This document shows positions 1 to 12,202 of a stretch of 64,000 bases of DNA, piece by piece. The DNA comes from Pterobdella sp. o SKG-2022 (lineage: Eukaryota; Annelida; Clitellata; Hirudinida; Piscicolidae): positions 7,524,671 to 7,588,670 of the forward strand of contig OZ038320.1 in the NCBI GenBank assembly GCA_964035795.1, written 5' to 3'. The notes below the pieces were generated by a model. That model ran no database searches. It was not told where the DNA came from and saw nothing but the letters and a program-made list of their open reading frames with translations. Each line of letters starts with the position of its first letter. Within the stretch, counting starts at the first letter, position 1. The translations under genes were made by a program, and so were the position numbers.

Positions 1-143
1 ATTTAAATGTGATAAGCAACACAAGTGTTTTCATTCATTTTTTTTTATTTGCGTTTATTTTATAATTTTAAAATTTTTAATTTCGTTAGTTTTTGTGTAA
101 CATGCTATTAAAAGGTATTTCTCTTCTTCGTATTTTGTTCTAT

Positions 144-405
144 TTCAATAAATTATTCATTCATTTTTAAACGAAAAATCTTTTTTCATAAACCAAAAAG
201 CCTCATGGAATACCAAAATTTTTCAGAAATTTTTCAATAAATTATTCATTCATTTTTAAACGAAAAATCTTTTTTCATAAACCAAAAAGCCTCATGGAAT
301 ACCAAAATTTTTCAGAAATTTTTCAATAAATTATTCATTCATTTTTAAACGAAAAATCTTTTTTCATAAACCAAAAAGCCTCATGGAATACCAAAATTTT
401 TCAGA
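144..405. repeat. 89-bp tandem repeat, about 3 copies
   Basis: A unit starting ttcaataaattattc recurs at 144, 233 and 322, giving a period of exactly 89 bp. The copies look identical by eye until the third breaks off near 405. The unit is AT-rich and shows no open frame. Near-identity suggests recent expansion or an active minisatellite. Confidence 0.95.
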
Positions 406-728
406 ACCAGTGTGTTTCTATGTTTCATTACATAATATGTGGACTACTAACCCGGCCTGCAAAAGCTTTGAGAGCTTTCTTTTTAAAAAATAAGTGTAGA
501 TCATTATTTTTGTTTTCAACTAAAAGACCTCAAACAGACTGTTGTTTGCCTCCAACGAGCCCAGGCTCAGTAAGAGCAGAAATAAAAAGCTTAAAATAAT
601 TTAAAGTCAAAACAATGTGATGTGTAAGATTTGATCGAAATATGGATAAGAATGGACAATTGATACACAAGACATTTCGGTTTTTTGCTTTATGTTTTTT
701 TTAAATTTAAAAGATGTAATGTGTACAA

Positions 729-848
729 AAAACGTTTTTTTCACAGCCCAATAGAATTGAAGCAGATTTGGAAAAACATTGACCAAACTTCAAATAATAT
801 AATTTATTTTAAAAAAATTAATGAGAAATAGCAAAACAAAACCAAAAC
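729..848. repeat. partial MITE-like repeat, related to 15151-15366
   Basis: The segment beginning aacgtttttttcacagccca and continuing through an attgaagcagattt stretch matches the left part of the inverted-repeat element at 15151, including the later acaaaaccaaaa segment. The right inverted terminus seen at the other copy is not evident here, so this looks like a truncated copy. Confidence 0.6.
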
Positions 849-1304
849 AATGCACATAATAAAAAAAAAAATCTCAGAAGCTTATCATTCTCAAATTTCA
901 TAGACAACCATTGTAAAAAAGTAAAAAATGAAAAATCTGTTTAAAAATGGTATTATTTAAATAGCGCCCCTAGACGTCGTTCCGAGGCGCACAACCTCGA
1001 CGGATACACTCGTTCTTGCATCTAATTTACTAGCTTTAAATTTACTTTATTTTTCATCAAAATGTTCAAACTGTTGAATCATACAATTAAAACGTTTCAT
1101 ATGTTAATGATGTGGTCTTATTGTTTTAAGGACTCAGTGTTTTGTTATCCTTCGAGCATCTGATAATGATTTCAAACTTAACCAAAAAGCTTTATGGGAT
1201 AATAAAACTATGAACGATTGTGTTTATTTTCAGTATTGTTTTTAACATGATATTTTAGTATCATGAATAATAATAGTATGACTTGAGCTTTCGTATATTA
1301 TGAT

Positions 1305-1452
1305 TAACTAAACTAGCCCTATTAACAAAAACGATTCGTTGAACTCACATTATCAAGTATATAAACAAGTTTGTATACTTGATAATGTGAGTTCAACTTA
1401 CGAAAAGCTTTGTATTATTCAGTTAATAAAAGGGTTTGATTCAAATCGTCTT
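1305..1452. repeat. MITE-like element with perfect internal hairpin
   Basis: Bases 1339-1361 and 1374-1396 are perfect reverse complements (23 bp) separated by a 12-nt spacer. Flanking segments, a left ctattaacaaaaacgatt and a right part reading gtattattcagttaataaaa, recur at 6854-6912, 13364-13443 and 62912-62968. That defines a dispersed non-coding family. No ORF is present. Confidence 0.7.
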
Positions 1453-1701
1453 TCATATATTGTTATTCATCATTCACAAAGTTTTTTAATTAACATTAAC
1501 GTATAAGGTTGTAAAGAATTCAAATTTAGAATCTTTACTGCTAAAATATAATTTTGCTTTTAGACACTCCACATAAACAACCATCGTTTTTCACGTTTCG
1601 TACTTACAAAAATATCTTTAAATTCCATATAAAGTTTTTTATCATTTTTCAATATCAGTTTTTAGTACTACTTAGAAAAATTTAAAAAAGTGAATAAAAT
1701 A

Positions 1702-4700
1702 ATGGAAAAGTCTTCATACTATTCTGAAGACATTGTAGAGTTTAAACACTTCAAAAAAAATAAAGAAAAATTCACTTACCTACTTGGAACAGTTTTAAAA
1801 GGTTCTCAAGATGAAAGCAGTGATGACGATTCTGATGATTCGGATTACTCATACAAGCCGCTGAAGAAGGATAGAGTTAGAGTTGAGTGGTATCCTAATG
1901 GAAACGTTAAAGACATCCCCCATGATAAGGTAAATTTATAAAACGTTTTAAAATATTTCCAATAAAGCTTCTACTACCAGGAAATTACTTGTCCCCATTA
2001 ACTTCCTCAAAGAATAATCTTCATTTGAACACTTTTATAAGTAAAATTAATATCAAATTCTATAGCTGAAACTTGTAGACCGAAGTCTGATGCCAGGAGA
2101 TGTAGTGAAAAAAGCGCATGAGACTGAAAATCCTCAAAATGGATATGTATCCAACTCACACATCGTCTGCCTTCTAAACTGCCTTAACAAACCTGCTCTC
2201 ATCTTCAATATAGCCTCTTCACAACTTGAACCACTCATTGTAATTTTTTACTCAATATTTTTAATAATAACTCAGTCAAATTAGCTTTGTATGAACAAAA
2301 AGATTTATGAATGATATTAGGCATCAGACTGGCAACTATAAATTTAATGTACACAAACAGGGTTCATTAAATATAAATATATATGAAATTCTAAACAATA
2401 TTTAAGGAAATTATTTTATCATCAGTCCATAGATAAACTACAATGAATAAATTACAACTAGAATTAAATTTCTATGAACACTACAGAAATACCATGATTA
2501 TGTGTACATGGATTGCTGGGTGGGTACAGTGAGAGATTATGATGAAGAGATCAAGGTTAAGTTCTCTGATGGTGCAAGGTTTGTTTAAAATGCTGCATTA
2601 TTTTTTTTTAGTATTGTTTATTTATACTATCTTATATATAGGTCAATGCATTATTAGTATATTAAAATATTAACATTTTTGTGGTTTTTTTCTATAATTT
2701 TACTATGTAAATACATTGATTTTTTGATATTTTCTATATGTTTTTTTATCAATTGTTTTTTATAGGAAAATATTTATAAGAGGTTCTTTATAGCTAATGG
2801 AGAGGTGGTAAATATTCACAGATATGTGTTTCAAATGTGTGGCGTCTGAGTTAAATTGTTCCGATTTAATTTTTTTTTGCTTAAATTTTTTATGTTAAAT
2901 TAGATTTAACCTTTTTTATTGTTTCAATTGCTTTGTGGTGTTCAGCTTCATTGGATCAAATTATGACAAGGTTGTACTTGATGAAAAATTTTCAACTTCT
3001 TCTCATAAATAAACGTGATTTGTAAAAAATTCCCATACATTAAATGCTAAATTTGAAAGCTGAAAGCATGTTTTTAACATGAACAAGGATTTTCAGATAC
3101 TATTTATTTTTTAATAACTAATTTTCAATAATTAAAACCTTGTCATGAACCTTTAGTACAAACCATTCAAAGTGCTGAGTTGTTTCCAAGTTCAGCTGAA
3201 AAATAATTCATTTGTGTTTAGTAGGTTTTCAATGATTTCATCAATATTTTTTTTTAGATTAAAAAAAAAGAGGCTTATCTCTTCATGATTATCTACTGAG
3301 TTTCAGCTTGCACACATGATGCATTAGGCTTACTATTAATTATAAATAAGTCTGTCTGTTTAGATGATTTAAATAAGGATGTTTTTTCATCCATTTTTGT
3401 CGTTCACAGTACCATTTTATTGATTTACCATTCTTAAAATGGTTTTTTTTTTCAACCAATTCCATGTATTTTTAATGAATTAAATATATATAATAAAAAT
3501 AATGAACTTCAAAAAGAATTTTTCAAAGGCGTATTTATTTTTGAGAGCAATATGAGTTTCTACTATTAATCTTGTATATTATAATGCTTTTATTTAAATA
3601 AATTTTCTTGCTTTTAGCATAAGATTTAAAAATAACTCTATACAAGTGTACATTATGAACTATATCTCTAAAGAATCATCTTTTTAATTTTATTTAACAC
3701 TGTATTTTTATTCATCTCTTTTGGAGTTCAACCAATAAACACCATCACAGATGTGAGCAGGTGATCAGTTCAGACTTCAAGCTCTCTGGGGACCTCAGGG
3801 ACGTCAACTTCATGGTAATTACTATTACTTTATACCATTTGAACTGAACACTTTGTGCATATTGTAACATGAGTTATTAAAATAAAAAAAGCATTGGATA
3901 TGGTACATTAGCTTATAGCTTGTGAAGACATTTTCCAGATAAAACATATTTATTCAAAAAATTTGGGTAAATAAAATCCCCTTATATTTATTTTATATAA
4001 ATTTTTCAAAGCATCCAGCATGAAAATCTTATATCATTTCCTTATTACCCATCGTCATCACATTCTTCTAGTTAGAATTTTTCAATTTAATAGAAACACT
4101 GTGTATCACTAGAGCCACTGTTGTTATTATAAGCACAAATGCCGCCACAGCACCTACCTGACTACCCTGATGAGTATTATGCTGGTCAGATTTTGAGAGG
4201 CAAGATTGAAGGATTTGCTGACGCCACATGGACTAAAAGCTCAAGTTTTTTATATTATTATTTTTACCCTCAGTATTTTGGGGATTAAAACTAAGTTCGA
4301 AATTTTTAAATCTATCTTTTACTATTGTTATTATTATTATTATTATGATCAATATTGTTATCATTATTACTTGTGTTTTGTCTCATTTACATGAGGTTAG
4401 ATACAACTTTTCAACATTGTTCATTCAATTGCATTGATCAGTTTAAAGTAACCTTCGGTATCAAATGATAACTAATTATATATATTGTATCGATGTTTTG
4501 TTCCGTTGATTAGTTTTTCAATTCTGCGACTGTGTGTTATAAATAGGTTTCATTGATTGATATGACTAGTGGATGTTTCGCTAAAAATAACGTTAACTAG
4601 CGGAAGATTTTATTCCCGATCATGATTATTATATTTTAATTTACGTTGAAATTGATGGCTCATATGAATTTTTTAAAGTCATTTAGTTCTGTGCATCGAC

Positions 4701-7700
4701 GTTAAACTGCACCAAAACAGCGCCTCGAGCTCAAATTCGTTTTTCAGTTATAGTCTGGGTACCAATATAATCTAGTAGCAGATTTCGAAAAACTGATACT
4801 ATTATTATTATCATTATCATTTATATCACAAATGTTATATTATTAGTTATGAATCTATATGTATAGTTATAGATATATACATCATTATGATAAATGACAT
4901 ATAATGGTTACACAGTACAGCACAATGCTAAGATGGCAAAGAAGCACAAGAACAGGCTGGTGACTGTTGAAGTTATCGATGTGAGATTCTTTGGGGCTTT
5001 TATCCATAAGTTCAACTTACATTAGTAATTGTATTGTACTGTATATGACTTGATGGTTCAGTATTTGTTCAATGATTGTGTACTTTTGCTCAAAGTCAAC
5101 CAAACTTTAATTATAAATTTTATTGAATAACACCATCAAATAAGAGACGGGCTTATTACTCGTCAGTTCAATCAATATTACCTTTGTGTTTGGCGCGCAA
5201 GCTGATCTATATTTCACAACATAATCCCAATATTTAATTAACTAATGAATAATTCACTATAAATAACCTATCCTTCAATCGTTAATCTCCAGTTATGATC
5301 ATATAAACACACGACACAACAGTTATCTGTGAAGGTGGTGCGTGTAGATTGGATATGCAGAGGCTACTCGGACTCCAAAAATTCTTCCACCAAAACACCA
5401 CCAGCCTCCGTTCAAGGAGAGGATCTTGCCAGGTGATTCAGTTGTTTCCAAGCAGAATTCCACTATTATCACTCTGTTTTTCATTGGAAGTTTTAGTTAT
5501 TTTAATCTCAGGCGTTATGTTCTATTGATTACTTCTAACAAATGCTGAAATCAATCAATCTCTTATTTATAGTTTATTTATTATTATTTTTTTTTTAAAT
5601 CTGAATAATCATAATAAACAAACTTTATTGAAAACACTAAATAAATGAGTTTCAAAATATTAAATGCTAATTTGATATGTAAATGAAGCAACACCACACC
5701 GTCAGGCTGATGTTGTTGGACTGTTATGAGACTAACAATTTCAAAATGGGGGACAGGGCGTATTTAACATTAAAGGAGGGCTCCAAGGTTATAAATCTCA
5801 AAGCAAAAACCAAACAAAATGAAAAGATTCGATACTATTTGGAAAACTACCACAAGAAGATACAAGAAAAAGTGGCGACAGGGTCTTGTTTGGATATAAA
5901 AGATTTGGATGACGATTCTTTTGGGCAGACTCTAAAAACTCTAGAAAAGAAATCCTCCGATTTTGATGTTGTTAGTCTCGAGTTTAACAATGTTGAAACT
6001 CCATCTGATGAGAATAACCAAACATCTAATAACAATGTCACTCAATCGAATGGTTGTGAAGGGGTAACATTGGACCAATCAACTGATCTGACTGCAAACA
6101 ACGATGAAGTCTGTGGTGCTGTATCTTCTTCCACACCTGATTTTATTGACGTTAGAGTGAGTGGTCCTTTAATGCAAGAGTTTTTATAGTCATTGTGATA
6201 ATAGTTGGAAACATTTTTATACTTATTGTTAATCTAATATTTGAGTTATTTCAGAATGGTATCTTATGTGGATCAAAAGAATTAGTTGATAAAGAATAAA
6301 AACTCACAATTATCATGTTCATCAATTTATATTATTTATATTTTTACTTATTATTATTATTATTATTCACTGACATATCTCATTATCAATTTCTTTGTGT
6401 CTTTTTTAATGAAGCTTTTTCCCTGCACCTCAGACCAGCATGCAAAGGGTCCGCAATAGAGGATGGGTGGTTAACAAAAAGTTCTCAAAGTTTCCAATGA
6501 AGAAGAGGAAGACACTGTCTTATGAAACAAATCGATCTCCAAACTCTTTGAAGGTTTCCTTGCTTTGTTTTTTCACGTTAGTTTGGTTTAAAATAATGAC
6601 GATGCTAATAACCAATATGTCTAACCCCATATAGAGGGGACTATAAAATCGATAAACGACGATGATGATGATGATGATAAAAAAGAACGATGATGAAAAT
6701 GACTCATACGTTATTCTAATAATTATCCAAGTAAATTTTGAAACACACGGTTTTGAAAGATCTTGTTTGAATCTCAATATTTTTGATTGGTGTAAAAAGT
6801 GTTATGAGGTTGAACCTTCAAAATTTGAAGCTCAAAAGTTAATAGAAATAATTATCTAAACTAGCCTATTAACAAAAACGATTTGAATCAAACACTTTTA
6901 TTAACTGAATAATAATAATAATAGGAATAGTTTTCAAATTGCATAGCTACGTTTTAATATCTAAAACTGGTTAAATTTCCATCGTTTAGCTTTTTATTAT
7001 AAATCTCCATGAAAAGAAAGCATTGAAATAAATGAAATAAAGCCCAAAGATTTTTATAAGTTATCAATCAATCAATCAAATCCTTTTTATAGCCCGTTTT
7101 CCTTTACCAAGGGTTGGGCTTTTGAAAGTTCTATCTTGAAGTCGGCCTTTCCATTTAGAGCGATCGAGTGGATCCGCACAAACCATGTCTAGCTTTCTTT
7201 TATCATTCAATATGAGCTCATTCTAAGTGGTTTTGGGCCTACCAGGCTTCTTGCAAATATCTAAATTCAACTTTCGTATCTGAGAAATCCAACCTACGCT
7301 ACGCTCTATATGTCCAAACCACCTCATCCTGCTTGTACGAAGAACTACCTCAACATCCTGAATGCCAAGTTTTGAAAGGAGTGAGTGAGAGCAAACGTTA
7401 TCATTCGTTTTGATGTTGCACATCCAGCGAATCATGGCAAGGTCATTTCGTCTAAGGCGGTTTAATGTGGAAACTGTTACGGGCTATGTTTCAGCAGCAT
7501 GTAACATAGCTCTTCTAACGCAGGTTGAATAGACACGGCCTCTGGTCAATAATGATAAATGACGATTAGCAAGGAGTGGAAGAAGTTGGCGAAATTTAGT
7601 CCAGGCACACTTACAACGTGTTATTGTTATTTTTAGGAGAAACTAATTGATTCAGACTATAATAAACCGTTTTTAAAACGAAATTGATTTATTTATTGAA

Positions 7701-8227
7701 GAAAATTTACCAATACATATATTCATATACGAATACAACTGCTCAAAAAGAAATCATGTTTTTTTGAAAATTTCAACATAACACCCATTGCTACTGCATT
7801 ATGGTAGGGTTATACCTAACAAAAATTATGCATGTTTTTCAAGCCTATATTCGATGCCTCATTTGTGAAAAAATAAATTTAGTATAATAAAATAAATAAA
7901 AATTATATATAATCGATCAAATTATATAATAAATGAACCATAAATATTACATAATAAAAGTGAAATTATAAGAATATACATGAACAATATACCAATTAAA
8001 CTTTGTAAGGTTGGACAGAGGGTTGCGGTTGAAATAATATCGACGATGACTATTGTGGACGTAGTCTGGCAGGTTGCTATCATTTTTTGTTGGCCTAGTG
8101 CGAGTGTTATAAATTAGAATAGCTTTATAAACAATACTAATGATGATGGGGAAAGTAATGTTAGTAGTGGTAGGAATAATTTTAGTGTTATAAACAAGAA
8201 AAACAGCGTCAATGTTATTTTTACAAA

Positions 8228-8284
<57 letters not shown>

Positions 8285-11200
8285 GATGGCAGTGAGGAGA
8301 AAGGCATTGCAAGCATCCACCTACTACCAGTTCCCCACATCAACGACCTCGAGTTCTTCCCTGGAGACTATGTTGTACCTAATAATGGTATGCTACCATT
8401 GTTTTTGTGTGTATATGTTATTACAGTGTTTCTAATGTCTTTATTGAACTGATTATATTTTAAACATAATAATCATTATTATTGTTTAAATTAATATAGC
8501 ACATCTCTTCATATATATGGGCTATTATTATATTGATATAAAAAAATATTATCATTTATCATTATCTATCCTATCACCAGCAAAAAGTTCAGAAGTGACA
8601 TGGGACTACGGAGTGGTACGGAGTGTTGACCACAAAGGAAGGACCTGTGTAGTCAAATGGTTATCCTCTCTTCCTGGTCTTGCCCATCAAAGGTTCATTA
8701 GAACATTTTTTAGAGAGAGTTTTCCCTGTTTTTCAAACTATTGAAAAAGCTAAATGAATTTAGTTAAAAAAGTACTTTGTGTTTTTTCCCAAATTCTTGT
8801 TTCAGGCTATACTACATTGTATTGGAAAAGATTTTATTATAAAGCTGTGATATGTGGATATTGTATTTTGTTCATATAACGAATTCTACCTTTTTTTTTC
8901 AAATAAATGTGTTGCAGTTTTATCATAAAAGTTCTAATTAAAATTCCCTAGTGTTCAGAACAAAAATACATTAGCTTTAAATTTTATTATACTCTATTAG
9001 GGTTATTCACAATCAATCGTAGCTGTAAACCCTCTAACCTTCTAAAGAAATACTGCAGTATTTGACGGTCCGTATATTAATGTAATATAATGGAACAGGG
9101 TAGGTGAAGAAGAGGTGAGTGTGTTTGACTTGAAAGATCACCCAGGCTTCTCATTCAGGCCCGGTGTCAACGTTGTGAGGGTTGGAGGCTTTGAGGTTGG
9201 TTGTTGCTCCATTGGTTTAACACCTTTTAAAATTGTATTGGTTCGATACTTTTTGAAACTTTATTCGTTTACTACTGTATTAAATCTGTGCATTTCACAG
9301 ATACTTTTATATAAAGTTATGTTTAATAATGTCAAAAGATGGTTGACAACAAGAATGATGAAGTAGAAGTTGAAGACAAAGAAATTGAAAAAAAAGCAAC
9401 GGGAGATGATAGAGGGGAAAATGCAATAGATGTGTTGAAAGAGCCCATCCCACAAACTATGATCGGCAACCCAGCTACATCTTCATCTCCAAAAGAAGAA
9501 CTTATCCCTGGAGATGTAGGTAAGGATGTTTCAAGGGATAACCAGGTTGGTGGCCAAGTCTACCGCTTGGAAACTGACGGAAAGGTGCTGGTCAGATGGG
9601 CTGATGGGTCGTTCTCTTCATGCCAGCCCGACCACCTCTTCATTGTTGACGCTGAGGTTTGTGAGTTTCAAGTTCATGGATGTCAATACTTCAGTAGCTT
9701 CATTTGGTGTTAGATATGCATTAAATTTCATTTTTATTTTTCAGAGACATTTTATGTATCTTTTTTTAAATTCAATTTTCTTGATTTTTATCGTAAAATG
9801 AGGAAGATTTTAGATACATATGTTTTTTCAAAATTAAATTTTTCGAAAAATTCAACGTTGCCATAATTCATTAGTATACATTTTATTTTTATTACTAAAA
9901 CAATCGTGCACAGTTTTCACAGATGGGCAGTTTAGAAAGCGGCGATGATGAAAGCTCAATTGAAATGCATATGGGCGTAGAATCTGAATGCTCTGATACT
10001 GATCTTTCTGATAGCAGTGGCTGGGAAACTGAAGACGAGCAAGAAGTGTCTGGTGAAAAAACGTATGTTGGATGCGTTTTATGTCGCTTTGTATTTCACA
10101 AGAGATAATTTATGTGATGTGTTAACTGTTACAGCTATGCTGTGAGTTATAATAGATGTTTTTTTTTATTTCATCAAAAACATAGGAAGTTATAGGTCAT
10201 TTAAAGCATTTGACCTTATCACTTGATAACTTTCCAGGTCGAAAAAAGATACAAATCTTGTACATTTGAAGACAATAATCGAAGGCAATTTAATTCTCAC
10301 AAAGACCACCATATCCAAGATCAACTCGTTCATCAAAACCTACAACATCCCCATCACTGCTGTTTCCCCACCCATCGAAGCGTCTGCACTAAACACTTCT
10401 GATACCTCCACTTCACCCACCCTTAATGGCTCTGTTTACCTTGATGCTCAATCAGACTTTTCTGAACAACCCTCTTCACCCACTTCAACTTTGGACTCTG
10501 CCTTGTCTGCTGATAATCGTCATACTTCTTCTCCTATTTTCGATAAACTGTTGCTATTATCTGCTCAAAAAAATGAACCAAACTCCTCAACATTGGAGAC
10601 CGCATTGAAGTCAACATCTGATAATATTTCATCACCGTTAATCCACGCACAAAATTCATCATCTATCGACCCATCCACAACCACATTTTCTAACTCTCTC
10701 CAAACATCAGAACAAGACAAAACGTGTGAATTGCGTGTTATAATCATCAGCCTATCAATCCTGATGAAGTCTTATACTGAAGTAATTAAATCGTACGCCA
10801 CGATACCTAAGCTGCGAATGATGTTGTTCAAGGTGAAGTATCCGTTAGATCTTTTTAAAAAAAAAATTAATCCTGCCAAGAAACGATTCAACATGTACTA
10901 CAAGGTGTGTTGCTGTTTTTCTCATAGTAAAGTATTTGAATTATTTCAATGCTAGATACTAATGAAACTGTTTCACCTTAAATTCATTATAAACTGAGCT
11001 TAAAGTTTTTTTTCAATATGAACGGGTAAATGAAATAAATTCGAAACACAGATGAGGCAGTTGTATGAAAAGAACTGCAAAAAAGATGGTCAGGAGGAAG
11101 TATCAGTCGATGATGAAGCTTTTACTGAAGACTTAAACAGCTTTTTGGCCTTTTCAAATGCCCTTCTTAGCCATTTTCAGGAAGTTTTGTCTACCATTGA

Positions 11201-12168
11201 AAAAGAAATTGTTGCCAAAGAAGAGAATAAGTTGAAAGAGGATGAAGAGAAAAAGAAGGATTGTAAAGATGAAGGTGAAAAACCTGCTACTATGGATCAT
11301 GAAGTGAAAGAAACAAGTGAAGAAGTTAGAGATAAAGAGGATGTACCACCGGGTATCACTTTTAAAATCTTTAAAGACACACAAGTTTCTATAGCACTAA
11401 AGAAAATAAACATAAGGTTATACCGTTAGTAATGATCACCACTAATATACAGAACGCAGGAACAGCAGTGACTCTTCGAGCTCATGGTGCAGTGCTGGGG
11501 ACACCCCTGCCATTGAAAAACATAAGACTCTCGAGAAGAAAGGTTACTTTCTTTTAAGAGCTTAATAATCATTTTGTGGGCAATTATTTTAATTACACGT
11601 CGGTTGTTTTTGAAAATCCATGGGAATTCTTTTTTTAAATATTTGTATTTCCATATTCTTGAGGTTCGATTTTTACTGTAATTTTTTTATATTCTATTTT
11701 AGATCCTCCAACGAAATTTTTAGCCATTAAAATTTCAAATACTCAAAGATTGGAAGTCTTTAAAAATATGCAACATAGCTCACTTTTTTGAAGGTTTCCA
11801 CATTTTAGAGGCGGTACCACCGACACATCATTTTATCACTCCTGTCTTATCCAACACCAAACTCAACCATGGAGCTTTGCTGAAGGAGGTTCGACTGAGT
11901 TTTTGATTTTCATTATGATGATTATGTATTTATCAAACAAAATACATTTTGATAACTCGAGAATTCAAGACTTTCTCACAAAAGGCTTCGTAAATTTTAA
12001 AAAATAAATACTCAGATATATATATAAAATATAAAATTGCAAGACATTTTTTGTAAATCTGGCCAGTCTCAGTATAATGGGGATTAAACCGGATTTAAAA
12101 TGTTGTTATCTATCCTAATACTTTTTGTCTTCCATATAAATGCACTCATTTCATTATGAAGTTATCGC

Positions 12169-12202
<34 letters not shown>

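Larger units (their letters stand above)
406..1701. other. non-coding region upstream of UBE2O
   Basis: No supported gene. The stretch holds two dispersed-repeat copies (about 729-848 and 1305-1452) and a short GC-richer patch at 963-1005 that stands out from the AT-rich background. The remainder presumably includes the UBE2O promoter and 5' UTR, but I see no clear core promoter motif. Confidence 0.5.

Noticed and set aside
7947..8320. Two overlapping minus-strand ORFs rich in Cys-Val repeats
   Set aside because: They are translations of the (AC)n microsatellite and flanking intron; no protein family has this form.
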